Positions 13,067 to 22,336 of a stretch of DNA of 38,754 nt are shown piece by piece; position 1 is the first letter of the stretch, and each line of letters begins with the position of its first letter. Below the pieces are notes generated by a model, which saw only the letters and a program-made list of their open reading frames with translations, was not told the DNA's origin and did no database searches. A program made the translations under genes and the position numbers. The DNA comes from a virus. The stretch covers positions 1 to 38,754 of IMG/VR virus record IMGVR_UViG_3300031772_000109; one strand, written 5' to 3'.

Positions 13067-13411
13067 ATGAAAATCACTTGTAAAAATGGAACAGTTATTG
13101 AGGGTAACAGTTCCGAAATGAGAGGTCTTGCTCGTTTTTTCTCAACAGGAAAAATGAAAGAGACAGTCGCCTCAACCGAACTTCCACCGAGGAAGTACAA
13201 GAAGCATCAGACTTGGAGACCGTGGACAGGCGAAGAGCTGAACATTATCGCCAACAACCTGGCGCTGAAACAGCGCGAAGTCAGCTCCAAACTTCCGCTT
13301 CGCACCACTGGCGCAGTCGGAAACATTATGTGGGCGATGAAGAATGGTCGCTTGGACAAGGGAAAGCAAAGAACTCTCGACAACTATAAATTAACAGAGC
13401 CACAATTCTAA
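13067..13411 (+). CDS. Myb/SANT-like DNA-binding protein
   Basis: 114 residues. The C-terminal two thirds contains WRPWTGEELNIIANNLALKQ, then SSKLPLRTTGAVGNIMW, the W-x2-WT-x-EE...LP.RT..AV pattern of a Myb/SANT or GcrA-like helix-turn-helix. The N-terminus (MKITCKNGTVIEG) is a short beta segment. Its stop overlaps the next start (TAATG), so it is coupled to the SF2 helicase and may guide it. The pairing suggests a partnership but does not prove one. Confidence 0.6.
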   Translation: MKITCKNGTVIEGNSSEMRGLARFFSTGKMKETVASTELPPRKYKKHQTWRPWTGEELNIIANNLALKQREVSSKLPLRTTGAVGNIMWAMKNGRLDKGKQRTLDNYKLTEPQF

Positions 13412-14595
13412 TGCCATTATACGCACACCAGCAAAAATTGATTGACCTTAACCCAAGTAAGTATTTACTTGCTTGGGGAACAGGAACTGGCAAAACGCTG
13501 GCGGCTATTACTTTGGCTAAGCAAAATAATCAGCGAGCGTTGGTTATCTGCCCTAAGTCTTTAATCGACCAATGGCGCGAACAAGTTCCGGCCGATTGGC
13601 TGGTGCTAAGTAAAGAGCAGTTTAAGAAAAACTATAAAACAATCGGCAGTTACGCCTGCATTATCGCCGATGAATTTCACTATTTCGGCAACTATAAGTC
13701 GCAACTTACCAAGGCGCTTCTGGCGTATATTAAGGCTTACGGCCCGAACTTTATATATGGACTGTCCGCGACCCCGTATATGTCAACTTCCTACAACATC
13801 TTTACTTATGGCTTGATATTCGGGAAGCCGTGGAAATGGTATGACTGGACACTGCGTTATTTTTACCGTGTGAAAATGGGAAGCCGCACAATCAATGTGC
13901 AAAAGGACACGGTAGAGGGCGTGCCGATGGCGCGGAAGATGGCGCGACTGGTAAATATTCTCGGCAACACGGTCGCCTTGGAAGATTGTTTCGATGTTCC
14001 GGCGCAGATATTTGAGGTCGAGTCTTTTGACCTGACCGCTGAACAGAAAAAAGCGATTAAAGACAGTTTTGACCCGCTGCCGATTGTCCGCTTTTCTAAG
14101 GAATCGCAAATTTGCGGGGGAAGTTTACTCGGCGATGCTTATACCGAAAGTCAGTATTTTAAATCAGAGAAATTAAATCGGGTCGTTGACCTGATTGCCG
14201 AACATAAAAAGATTATTGTCGTTTGCCATTATAACAATGAGATTGACGTGATTGCCAGCAAGGTTAAGGATAAAAAAGTTTATATTATAAGAGGCGACGT
14301 CAAGAACCGCTCGGAAGTAGTCAAAGAAGCGGAGGCGGATGATAATTGCGTGGTCTTAGTAAATGCTGCCTGCTCGGAAGGATATGAGCTTCCCAGTTTC
14401 CCGATTATGGTCTTTTACTCGTATGACTGGAGCTTAAAAAATTATATTCAGATGATGGGTCGTATTCAGCGGGCGGGACATATTAAAAAGAACGTTTATC
14501 TTTCCTTGGTAGTGAAAGGAACTGTCGATGAAGATATTTATAAAACAGTTGCTATAAAAAAAGCCGATTTCCAAATCGAGCTTTATAAAAAATAA
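13411..14595 (+). CDS. SF2 (SNF2/DEAD-like) helicase
   Basis: 394 residues with a complete superfamily 2 core: GTGTGKT (23-29), VICPKSLIDQW (motif Ia region), DEFH (87-90; F where DEAH has A), SATPY (about 118-122), and in the second RecA domain VNAACSEGYELP and QMMGRIQRAG (motif VI). Phages use such ATPases for replication, recombination or repair. It is compact, with no extra nuclease or DNA-binding domain, and translationally coupled to the Myb-like protein. Confidence 0.9.
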   Translation: MPLYAHQQKLIDLNPSKYLLAWGTGTGKTLAAITLAKQNNQRALVICPKSLIDQWREQVPADWLVLSKEQFKKNYKTIGSYACIIADEFHYFGNYKSQLTKALLAYIKAYGPNFIYGLSATPYMSTSYNIFTYGLIFGKPWKWYDWTLRYFYRVKMGSRTINVQKDTVEGVPMARKMARLVNILGNTVALEDCFDVPAQIFEVESFDLTAEQKKAIKDSFDPLPIVRFSKESQICGGSLLGDAYTESQYFKSEKLNRVVDLIAEHKKIIVVCHYNNEIDVIASKVKDKKVYIIRGDVKNRSEVVKEAEADDNCVVLVNAACSEGYELPSFPIMVFYSYDWSLKNYIQMMGRIQRAGHIKKNVYLSLVVKGTVDEDIYKTVAIKKADFQIELYKK

Positions 14596-14596
14596 T

Positions 14597-14905
14597 ATGT
14601 TTAATAAAAAATTAAAAGACAAGGTTTACGACCTGGAAATCGCTAATCAGAATATTTTTAGCGAATTAATAAAGCTGAGGTTTCTGGTAGCAGCCAATAA
14701 AAAGGAACTTGAATTTGAAGGAACATTGCTGAATCCAGTCAACACCCTTGAAAGAACTATTTTAATCACTCAGTTATTGGTTGAGTATTTAGGGCTTGAC
14801 CTGAAGGCGGAGTGGGTTGATGACCCCTGCTATCCGAAGGTTGAACAGCCGAAAAAAAGAAACTTTTATTTGGCTAAAAGAAAAAAATATGAAAAGAAAG
14901 GCTAA
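14597..14905 (+). CDS. hypothetical coiled-coil protein (102 aa)
   Basis: It begins one base after the helicase stop. The N-terminal half is helical with heptad character (KDKVYDLEIANQNIFSELIKLRFLVAANKKEL). The C-terminus is basic (KRNFYLAKRKKYEKKG) and overlaps the next gene by 17 bases. Function unknown; it may assist the helicase. Confidence 0.6.
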   Translation: MFNKKLKDKVYDLEIANQNIFSELIKLRFLVAANKKELEFEGTLLNPVNTLERTILITQLLVEYLGLDLKAEWVDDPCYPKVEQPKKRNFYLAKRKKYEKKG

Positions 14906-15107
14906 AAATCTCCTCCAAAAAGAAATATCCGACCTGGCGTCCCGCTGGCAGCCAGTGTTAGGCAACTCCGATGATATTGAGATTATGCGGCTATCGACTA
15001 AGACCGACGCCGACAGCATGGAGCGGGAACTTAAATTATTAATTAAGCGGGTGACGGTGGACAAAGCGATTAGGTTATCCACCGAAGACACAGGTTATCC
15101 ACAATAA
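14889..15107 (+). CDS. small basic helical protein (72 aa) overlapping DnaA-box-like repeats
   Basis: ATG 14889 lies inside the end of the previous gene. The protein is charged and helical (MKRKAKNLLQKEISDLASRW...). Its last codons contain two DnaA-box-like sequences (15075 and 15095). No family recognised. Confidence 0.55.
   Translation: MKRKAKNLLQKEISDLASRWQPVLGNSDDIEIMRLSTKTDADSMERELKLLIKRVTVDKAIRLSTEDTGYPQ
15075..15103. other. pair of DnaA-box-like sequences
   Basis: TTATCCACC (15075-15083) and TTATCCACA (15095-15103, the exact consensus) lie in the same orientation 20 bp apart. They are part of an 11-bp direct repeat (AGGTTATCCAC) and sit at the end of a gene. Chance is possible because they are in coding sequence. 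Confidence 0.4.
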
Positions 15108-15108
15108 T

Positions 15109-15501
15109 ATGAAGGAGAAAGACATGCAAACTCTCTTCGGTCACTGGCTTAAAGCTAACTGGTTTGAGACGTCGGCTTTTGAATTAAAAATCTGTAAAGA
15201 AAAACTGTTCAACTTAAGGAAGATTGAACAGCATCAGCTTGAAAATTTGAATTTAGTCAGGAACGGACTATTTTATTATAAGATTGCCGACGAAGGATTC
15301 GCTCAGAAGCCTTTCGACTGTATTACTCTTTACCAGAGACAGGCTTACGTCGTGGTTTTATTCTATGAACCACGCAAGCCGAAGAGATTTTATATGATAC
15401 CGATTGAAGTGATAAAAGACCTGATTTCGCAAAATATCAAGAGTATTGACGAAAAACGAGCCTTCACAATCGCCGCAGAGAGTGAAATCCTAAAGAATTG
15501 A
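15109..15501 (+). CDS. RecU-like PD-(D/E)XK Holliday-junction resolvase candidate
   Basis: 130 residues from ATG 15109. ATG 15124 is probably the real start, because AAGGAG (15111-15116) is well placed for it, giving 125 residues. FELKICKEKLFNLRKIEQHQLENL matches the E-x-K and I..HQ signature of RecU-type nucleases, followed by GLFYYKI and KPFDCI. The upstream catalytic Asp of RecU is not evident, so the active site may be rearranged or partial. It is the last gene of the rightward half. Confidence 0.5.
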   Translation: MKEKDMQTLFGHWLKANWFETSAFELKICKEKLFNLRKIEQHQLENLNLVRNGLFYYKIADEGFAQKPFDCITLYQRQAYVVVLFYEPRKPKRFYMIPIEVIKDLISQNIKSIDEKRAFTIAAESEILKN

Positions 15502-15515
15502 TATAATACTCATCT

Positions 15516-15545
15516 AAAAAACAGAGGCTTCCGCCCCTGCTTTTT
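15516..15545. terminator. bidirectional terminator between the two halves
   Basis: CAGAGGC (15522-15528) pairs with GCCCCTG (15533-15539) with one mismatch. An A run on the left and a T run on the right (15541-15545) let it act in both directions. It separates the convergent gene sets at 15501 and 15573. Confidence 0.75.
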
Positions 15546-15572
15546 ATTATTTTTCGTACTTGCTAAGGTCAA

Positions 15573-17129
15573 TTACTCCGTCGGTGGCTTAACGCCAGCC
15601 TTCAGATTCAATGCTTCCAATTTTGCCGAAGAACCTGGAATCATTGCTCCACCCAACTTTTCACCAATCATAGCACCGACAACGCCAGCCCCAGGTATCG
15701 GGACGGCACTACCAATAACCGCACCAGCGACAGCCCCAGTCGCTCTTTTCATCATTCCACGAAGAGCCGAGCCTTTCGGAATAATTCTTCCTTCGCTGCG
15801 TTCCAGCCAGTGAATCATCTCGGAGTATTTAGCAACAGCCGCATTTAATTCTTTTATTTTTGCTTCCCCTTTATAGGCGGTCTCAATCATGTCCTTTACT
15901 GTTGCACCCATCGTAGTCGCTATTCTATTTTTCGGAGTCTTAACAGCGAGCGGGTGGTCGAGCTTCCCCATCGCCCAGAATCCAGCCTTATTATTATTAA
16001 AAGTAACAGCATCAATCACTTCTGCTTTTTTAAGTTCAGCGGGGTTATTCTCTCTGGCAAATTTAATCTTTTTCTCTGGCGTTGAGCCTTCCCACGTAAA
16101 GCCTAGATTCTCTTCGGCGTTTCGCACAATCGAGGCGTTAGTCTGTTTTTTTATTTGAGCGACAGCCTCGATAATGGTATCGTCATCTAACTTCGCTTTA
16201 TTTCTTTCTTTAAAATTTTCTATCGCCTTCTTCTGAAAATCAGAATAGTCAAATGTTTTTGGAGTTTTAGTCAGGGCTTCTTGCATCGTAGCAAAGGCGG
16301 CATCACGCTTTGGGACAAGAGCATCAATCGCCTCGCCGTTAGCTAACCGCTCTGTGCCAGAAGCATCTTTGATTGTTTTTGGAACAACGCCAGAATCCCT
16401 CAAATCGGCGATTACAGCTTTTCCGCTTTTCAGCTCATCCCGCATTTCACCCTGTGTCAATTTATAAAATTCGTCGTAAGCCTTTGTTCTGGCGATATTC
16501 AGTTTTATGTCCGCCTTAGTTTTTTGAGCTGCCTTGAATTTACCAGCCTGTTCAACGACTGCTGGTATTAATCCTTTTCCAGCATTAGCCGCCTTTGCCG
16601 CTTCTTCCGCTGCTTTAGCCGACGCTTTCGCCGCTTCCGACATAAACTTCGGAGCGGGAAGGACGGACGCAATATCGAGAACGTCTTGTCCTGCTTGAGC
16701 CAAGTCTGGATGCTGTTTCGCCCAAGCAGAAACTGGTTCTATTATTTTTCCTTGTATTTCGGGATTAGCCACGACAGAAGCACCAAACGCCTTAAAGTCG
16801 GATTTCATTTCGTCTGGCATCACCTGTTTTACTCCCTCGACGATAGCCGAACCGAACGCTCTGGGAGCAATAGCGGCGGCACTAAGAGCCAACTTGCCTA
16901 ATGCCCCCTTATCACCCCTGGCAGTTGCCTCGTCGTATCGTTGTGCAGCACCAGTAAAGCCTTCGTTAATTCCGCTGCCAACTCTCATTGCCCTGTCTTT
17001 TGCTTCCTGCCAGAATCCCTGTTTCGGCTTCGGCTGTTCGGGAACTTTCCCGCCCTCAAAGTCAGCAATCTGCTGGGCGGAAAGATTTTTGCTTCTCAAG
17101 TATTTGAACTGCTCAAATGATAACGCCAT
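15573..17129 (-). CDS. probable DNA-ejection (internal virion) protein with glycine zipper
   Basis: 518 residues, mostly helical and rich in A and K, as in podovirus ejection proteins. Near the C-terminus (about 455-500) is a glycine zipper and membrane-prone segment (AVAGAVIGSAVPIPGAGVVG, then AMIGEKLGG) that could enter the host envelope. It is the last of three consecutive large genes of this character. In T7- and P22-like phages such proteins leave the capsid and form a channel for DNA. The role is inferred from composition, position and the lysozyme-like partner next to it. Confidence 0.5.
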   Translation of the reverse strand: MALSFEQFKYLRSKNLSAQQIADFEGGKVPEQPKPKQGFWQEAKDRAMRVGSGINEGFTGAAQRYDEATARGDKGALGKLALSAAAIAPRAFGSAIVEGVKQVMPDEMKSDFKAFGASVVANPEIQGKIIEPVSAWAKQHPDLAQAGQDVLDIASVLPAPKFMSEAAKASAKAAEEAAKAANAGKGLIPAVVEQAGKFKAAQKTKADIKLNIARTKAYDEFYKLTQGEMRDELKSGKAVIADLRDSGVVPKTIKDASGTERLANGEAIDALVPKRDAAFATMQEALTKTPKTFDYSDFQKKAIENFKERNKAKLDDDTIIEAVAQIKKQTNASIVRNAEENLGFTWEGSTPEKKIKFARENNPAELKKAEVIDAVTFNNNKAGFWAMGKLDHPLAVKTPKNRIATTMGATVKDMIETAYKGEAKIKELNAAVAKYSEMIHWLERSEGRIIPKGSALRGMMKRATGAVAGAVIGSAVPIPGAGVVGAMIGEKLGGAMIPGSSAKLEALNLKAGVKPPTE

Positions 17130-17133
17130 AAAG

Positions 17134-19242
17134 TTATTTTTTATTAGTAATCTTTAAATATTCATCATACGCCTGCTCGTCAGTCAGCCCGTCCTGCGGT
17201 GCTTCGGTTTTTGTTTCAGTTCCGCCATCGTATAGTGAAACCTTTTCATCAAAGTTCTGCAAAGACTTCTCGTCAATCGGCGGTAAGCCGTATGACTCAC
17301 GAATAGCGTTCAACTGTTTAAGCGGAGAATCCTTTAGCTCGGCAGTTTTGACGGCAAAGTTTTCAGCCGAGTCGCCAAGTATCGGGATTATTGGGACTAG
17401 GAATTGCATTTCGGAAGGCGTTACAGCACTGCCAGATAAGTCTTTTCTCATGTTGGCGACAAGCGTTGTAATTTTAGCCTTGACCTGAGCTGCCTCCTTG
17501 CCCTTAAATCTTCCCAGCCAATCAGTAATTGTTCCCTGAAAGTTTCCGATTGGATTCTTACCATCTTTGTCTAACTCTTGCAGCAAGGCGTTTAATTCGT
17601 TCGCCTTTGATACCGTGGCACGAACGGATGCTTCGGAAATATAATTATCTCCTTCTTGCTTCTTCGCCTTTTCGTAAACAAACGATTCAACTTTTCTTAT
17701 TGCCTCTGCTTTTTTGTCGCTGTTAATTAAATTTGCCAAATCACGAGAACCAAATTCTTTAAACGTTTTCCCAGTCTCAAGATTTTGAGAAACAACATTG
17801 CGTAAATTAGTTCCGAATTCCTCGGACTCTTTGTTTATCTTATAATCAATAAACTCGTTTAAGATGGCGTTGTCGTCGGTTATCCCTTGAGCAACCCTTC
17901 TCTTATAAAAATCAATAACCGCTGCCCGCTCGCCTTCAGAAGGATTACCGCCAAAGATTACTTTAACGTTTTTCAGGGCAAAATCCTGAGCCTTGTCGCT
18001 GACATTCCCGCCAACAGCAGTTTCAGAGCGGACTTCTCTGCCTTTAAACTGGTCAGCTACCGCCTCTAAGCCAGCCTGAACAGATGGGAATTTAACATAA
18101 TTTCCGCCCTCAGCTGCTGGTCTTGGCGTTCCCTTCTTAACGTTTGGATGATTTGCTTGATATGAAGGACTCCAGGTTATCCCGCCGAAGTTGTTATTTT
18201 GGATGGCGACATTTGATGCTCCGCCATTCGCTTCTTTTTTAACGAGACCAAGAATTTCTTCGTAACCAACACCGATTTTACCAGCAGCGTTTTTAATGTC
18301 CTGGACGGTTATTTTGCTTCCTGCCATGTTTGTATCGATATATTTTTGCAGTTCCTCGTCATTCTTTATTTTACCGACATTACTAATGGCACTTTGCACC
18401 GAACGGATATAAGCTGTCTGTTCCTCTGGTGTTCCAACAGCATTATAGGTTGACCAGTCGTAAGCATGTCCAGACGGAGACGTGACAACATTTCTATCCT
18501 TCGGCAACCACGCTCCGCCGACATTTTCCATTCCAGCAGCTTCGGCGTCTTTAATATCGCCAATGCCAGGGTGAGCATTTTTATAAGCTTCGAGTGCGAT
18601 ATTGTTTTTATATTGCTGATTTGCCAAATCAATGGCGTTCTTGTGGTCGTTCAAGTCGTCCTGAATCTTTTGCAGTCTGTCCGTCTCGTCCTTAAAAGCG
18701 GTATAAGCATTGTTATAACTTTGCAACGCCGTGTCCGCCATATCCTTATACGTTCCGCTCATCGCCTTAACGTAGTTCACTGAATCAGCATAATCATTTT
18801 TATACTTTTCTGTTTGTGAGGCAATAGAAGCGTTTAACGCCCCCATACCAGTCAGCCCTGCCGCTTCAAAAACAGGCGATGTTCCCAAAGGCTGTTCCAT
18901 TACGCCAGATTTAGTTCTGATAGCGTCCTGAAGAACTCGCAGAGCTTCGTTTGGCTGCGATAGTCCTTCTAATTTAGTTCCAGCCGCCGTAACGCCTTGT
19001 TGCAAGGCGGGCAAATTAGAAGCTGCTGTTGTTTGCGGCAACGGTGCAGCCGTCGGATTGTTTAGCCCCGCACTTCCCATCGAAGCGTCGGCTGCTTTTT
19101 TAAATTCATCTGGCAACCCAGTCGGATATGCCAACGAATGCAAAGCATCCCAATCGGTTGAGCTGGTCGGATTCTTTTTATAAATACCCTGATAAGTTTT
19201 TAAGGCTCTTTGTTCAGCCGCAATGTCTCTTGAAATTGGCAT
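17134..19242 (-). CDS. internal virion protein with lysozyme/transglycosylase-like domain
   Basis: 702 residues. The N-terminal ~300 are helical and low-complexity. Residues about 315-410 form a lysozyme-like fold: YEEILGLVKKEANGG with a candidate catalytic Glu, then NNFGGITWSP and YVKFPSVQAGLEAVADQ, typical of FlgJ/lysozyme-type muramidases. The C-terminal ~290 are helical. This arrangement resembles T7 gp16-like ejection proteins that cut peptidoglycan during DNA entry. Its stop is 4 bases before the next gene. Confidence 0.65.
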   Translation of the reverse strand: MPISRDIAAEQRALKTYQGIYKKNPTSSTDWDALHSLAYPTGLPDEFKKAADASMGSAGLNNPTAAPLPQTTAASNLPALQQGVTAAGTKLEGLSQPNEALRVLQDAIRTKSGVMEQPLGTSPVFEAAGLTGMGALNASIASQTEKYKNDYADSVNYVKAMSGTYKDMADTALQSYNNAYTAFKDETDRLQKIQDDLNDHKNAIDLANQQYKNNIALEAYKNAHPGIGDIKDAEAAGMENVGGAWLPKDRNVVTSPSGHAYDWSTYNAVGTPEEQTAYIRSVQSAISNVGKIKNDEELQKYIDTNMAGSKITVQDIKNAAGKIGVGYEEILGLVKKEANGGASNVAIQNNNFGGITWSPSYQANHPNVKKGTPRPAAEGGNYVKFPSVQAGLEAVADQFKGREVRSETAVGGNVSDKAQDFALKNVKVIFGGNPSEGERAAVIDFYKRRVAQGITDDNAILNEFIDYKINKESEEFGTNLRNVVSQNLETGKTFKEFGSRDLANLINSDKKAEAIRKVESFVYEKAKKQEGDNYISEASVRATVSKANELNALLQELDKDGKNPIGNFQGTITDWLGRFKGKEAAQVKAKITTLVANMRKDLSGSAVTPSEMQFLVPIIPILGDSAENFAVKTAELKDSPLKQLNAIRESYGLPPIDEKSLQNFDEKVSLYDGGTETKTEAPQDGLTDEQAYDEYLKITNKK

Positions 19243-19247
19243 ATTGT

Positions 19248-19322
19248 TTATATTAAATTGTTAAAATAATTTGTCCAAAAATCTTTATGCGTTGCAGATT
19301 GTTTTACACCCTTTGTCGCCAT
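19248..19322 (-). CDS. 24-residue micro-ORF between ejection-protein genes
   Basis: MATKGVKQSATHKDFWTNYF plus NNLI, fitting neatly between the stop at 19329 and the start at 19242. It is aromatic at its C-terminus. No Shine-Dalgarno sequence, like its neighbours. It could be a real small virion protein or a chance ORF. Confidence 0.35.
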   Translation of the reverse strand: MATKGVKQSATHKDFWTNYFNNLI

Positions 19323-19328
19323 ATTTTA

Positions 19329-20483
19329 CTATAAATTTTTACCAGATTCTTGTTTTTGCCGCCATTGGGAAATTATATCAGAAAGTGTAGTTGCAGCTTT
19401 TTGTTCCTTAGCGACTGGTGTTGTAGCGGTTAAATTAACTCCCGCAGGATTATATTGTAAACCAGAGATTCCTCTAAGTGCGTTTGTCCCCAACGCCGTT
19501 TCAGCTGTTCTTCCCAAGCTCTGTTGCTCTTTAGCGTATTTAGCGGCGGTAGAGGTGGAAATTAATCTGTTTGATTGTCCAACAGAACCTTGCATCTGTT
19601 CGGGCGTAATCCCCGCAAAAGGGGTAGCGACTGGTGTTTCGCCAGTTGCTCCATAAGCACCGCCAGTTCCCAATTGTTTGACTCCTTCACCAGAAAATGT
19701 CATACCAGCAGCCTCTAAATTGCCCTGGGACGTTTTTACGGCATTGGCGGCATTAACTCCTTGTGCTTCTAGCTCTGCTTGTCTCGCCGCATTGGATTGG
19801 TCAACTGATGTCTGCAAATCTTTAAGGGCAACGCCCGTCAATTCTTTATAATACGGGTCAATCGTGCCTGTCTTAACTTTGTTAAAAGTATCTATAATTT
19901 CTTTGGTATTAAAATCAGTTGAGTTCGGGTACATCCCGACAACCTGTCTCCAGAGAGCTTTAATGTCAGCTGGCAAATCACTGGCGTCAATCATCGACAT
20001 CGCATCGTCATATCGTTTTTTGTTTTCCGCACCAGCCGCTTTGGAAACATAGCCGTAAGTCTTTTGTTCTTTCTGTAAAAATTGATTAAGAGCATCAGGC
20101 GTTGATTTTGACCAATTCTCCAGTTCAGCTGTTGTAGCCGTTCTGTCAAAATACTTTTGATAGGCATCATTAATCCACTTCTTTTCCGCATCTAAAATAG
20201 GCGAGGCTTCAGTCGCCGCAGGCTTGGTTGTTGTCCAGCCTTGATTTTGCCAATACGATAAGTCGCCAGTCGGGACAGAGTTGCTCGAACCGTCTGTAAA
20301 ATAAATAATTGTTCTTCCACCAGACGATTCTGGCGGAGTAACAGGCGGAGTAACAGGCGGAGTAACAGGCGGAGTAACAGGTGCTTGAGGAAAGTAATCA
20401 CCAACGCTTCCTCCGTTAAAAGGTTTAGAGCCAGTAACTTGGGTGGCAGTGATTTGACCGTTTGGACTTATGTATAAAGCCAT
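19329..20483 (-). CDS. virion protein with PVTP repeats, probable ejection-module member
   Basis: 384 residues. After a short beta segment (ALYISPNGQITATQV) come four PVTP units (about 35-50), a flexible proline-rich linker, then a largely helical, alanine- and glutamine-rich body. It is the first of the three leftward genes next to the lysozyme-like protein. Role in the virion is inferred from position; no family recognised. The gene ends in TAG. Confidence 0.5.
   Translation of the reverse strand: MALYISPNGQITATQVTGSKPFNGGSVGDYFPQAPVTPPVTPPVTPPVTPPESSGGRTIIYFTDGSSNSVPTGDLSYWQNQGWTTTKPAATEASPILDAEKKWINDAYQKYFDRTATTAELENWSKSTPDALNQFLQKEQKTYGYVSKAAGAENKKRYDDAMSMIDASDLPADIKALWRQVVGMYPNSTDFNTKEIIDTFNKVKTGTIDPYYKELTGVALKDLQTSVDQSNAARQAELEAQGVNAANAVKTSQGNLEAAGMTFSGEGVKQLGTGGAYGATGETPVATPFAGITPEQMQGSVGQSNRLISTSTAAKYAKEQQSLGRTAETALGTNALRGISGLQYNPAGVNLTATTPVAKEQKAATTLSDIISQWRQKQESGKNL
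20332..20379. repeat. four tandem 12-bp units inside a gene
   Basis: GGCGGAGTAACA repeated four times, encoding PVTP on the minus strand. A coding microsatellite likely to vary in copy number. Confidence 0.85.
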
Positions 20484-20503
20484 AGTATTTTATATTAAAT
20501 TAA

Positions 20504-22333
20504 TTATTCAACTTCTAGAACAAAATTGATTGTCACTCCGTTTGGCGTTCCCGTTCTTACCCAGCTGATTGTGACATTAGTTCCGTCAGTCGCCGTTACT
20601 GTTCCGACAACTGTTCCGTTGGTATCTTCGTAGTATATTAAGCCTGCGCTTGTTCCGACTAAAGCACCAGTGCTATAACGATAAACACAATAATTTGCCC
20701 CGCCAGCATAGAATCCCGTACTTACTCCTATCGCCGCCGCATTAGAAGCTGAAGATGCCGATACTCTGGTTGGAATCTTCGACATACCATGAGCGTAGTT
20801 TACGCTGGACGAAGCTGTATCAACCACTCTTGCCCCAGTGATTGTTGCGGCTTCTTCAGTCGATGCTCCCGCAGGTATATTATTATCATTGATAGAATTC
20901 GCCCCCTGAATAGAAATCTGTGCAGTCTGAGCGTTGGTGACAATGTTGTTGGCAAAAATATTGTAATCTACAGCCGATGATTCCTCCCTGATTCCGTATT
21001 TCGGGTCGGTTGCTGTTGTGTTATTCACCCGATTATTGCTGACGTTGTTATAAGTCGTCACATAGGTCGTGCCGCCATCAACGAATTGCTCAAGCTGAAT
21101 TTCCGAATAAGTATTGTCTGTTTTCTGCCCGTTATTAATTACTTCGTTCCCGCCAATGCAGTTGTCGTAAGAGCCTTTCAAATAAATGCCGTGTTGTTGA
21201 TTCATGGAGACGAAGTTGCCGTTTATTATATTATTATTTGATTTTCTTATTAAAATTCCGTTAATCGAATTCGAACTGCAATTACAATTTTGTATCTTAT
21301 TTCCAGTCGAAAGAGCATCAATAAGAATCCCCGCATCTCCGTTGTTTGAACAGTTGCTGTTTATAAAATTGTTGTAATTAGCGTAACTATGTTCAATCCC
21401 CGAATACAGATTATAAGCAAAGTTACAGTTTATGAATAAATTATAATCCGAGCTGGTAACGCCCGAGCCTTGCATATATAAACCAGAGCGATTATTAGAA
21501 ATACAATTTACGTTGGAAAAAGTGTTGTTATTAGAAGATATTACTCCTTTTATTACAACGTGAAAATCAGTTCCGCTATCAGCCAGCAGGAATGTGTGCA
21601 GGGTGTCTGTTCCGTCGGTTGTCTTTGTGCCGCCAGTGCAAACGCCGAAGTCTGTCGTCAGATAGCGGATGATTACGATTCCCGAACCACCAGCTCCGCA
21701 GATTCTTGTTCCACCGCCAGCACCACCACCGCCTAAATCATTAGTGCCATTTACGGTTGCGTCTAGTCCACCACCACCGCCACCAGTGCCACCAGTTCCT
21801 CTTGTCCCAACGGTTGAACTGCCACCGCCAGCACCGCCGCCTGCATAAGTAACTGCTGCCCCAGAAATTGAGTTAGCCGTTCCATTACCGCCATTTCCGC
21901 CAGTGGTTGACGCAACGCCAACTTGTCCAGCTTGACCAGCCCCGCCGCCGCCAGTTGTAACTCCAGTTAAAACAGATATTCCGCCATTCCCGCCCTGAGA
22001 ACCTATGCCTGGATTTAATGTAAAAAGGACACTGCTTTGACCGACTCCGCCACCGCAACCGCCATTCCCGCCATGTGTGGTTTCGTTTCCACCACCGCCC
22101 CCGCCATAGACTGTTATCGTATTAAAAATAGAGTCACCACCTGGGTTTCCTCTTCCTACCGCTACCTTCGCTGCTCCGCCAGCTCCAACTGTAACTAAAT
22201 AATTACCAGCAGAAACATTGTGTGCGGCATCATAAACAAAACCGCCGCCGCCTCCGCCGCCGTCACCCCAAGCACCAGTGGAATTTCCACCGCCGCCGCC
22301 TCCCCCAATTGCTAAAACTTTTATTGCTGGCAT
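20504..22333 (-). CDS. tail spike/receptor-binding protein: glycine-rich head plus beta-helix
   Basis: 609 residues. Residues 1-225 are a glycine-rich domain (KVLAIGGGGGGG..., repeated GGGGAGG runs) like the polyglycine adhesin domains of some phage tail tips. Residues about 240-480 have beta-helix turns rich in N (NNFINSNCSNNGDAGILI) like NosD/pectate-lyase spikes. The last ~110 residues form a separate beta domain (GARVVDTASSSVNYAHGMSK). It probably binds or degrades host surface polymers. It starts 4 bp after the 22337 spike, whose beta-helix ends abruptly. Confidence 0.7.
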   Translation of the reverse strand: MPAIKVLAIGGGGGGGNSTGAWGDGGGGGGGFVYDAAHNVSAGNYLVTVGAGGAAKVAVGRGNPGGDSIFNTITVYGGGGGGNETTHGGNGGCGGGVGQSSVLFTLNPGIGSQGGNGGISVLTGVTTGGGGAGQAGQVGVASTTGGNGGNGTANSISGAAVTYAGGGAGGGSSTVGTRGTGGTGGGGGGLDATVNGTNDLGGGGAGGGTRICGAGGSGIVIIRYLTTDFGVCTGGTKTTDGTDTLHTFLLADSGTDFHVVIKGVISSNNNTFSNVNCISNNRSGLYMQGSGVTSSDYNLFINCNFAYNLYSGIEHSYANYNNFINSNCSNNGDAGILIDALSTGNKIQNCNCSSNSINGILIRKSNNNIINGNFVSMNQQHGIYLKGSYDNCIGGNEVINNGQKTDNTYSEIQLEQFVDGGTTYVTTYNNVSNNRVNNTTATDPKYGIREESSAVDYNIFANNIVTNAQTAQISIQGANSINDNNIPAGASTEEAATITGARVVDTASSSVNYAHGMSKIPTRVSASSASNAAAIGVSTGFYAGGANYCVYRYSTGALVGTSAGLIYYEDTNGTVVGTVTATDGTNVTISWVRTGTPNGVTINFVLEVE

Positions 22334-22336
22334 ATA

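Noticed and set aside
20332-20379. Iterons or CRISPR-like repeats
   Set aside because: The 12-bp units are perfectly in frame and encode PVTP; there are no spacers.
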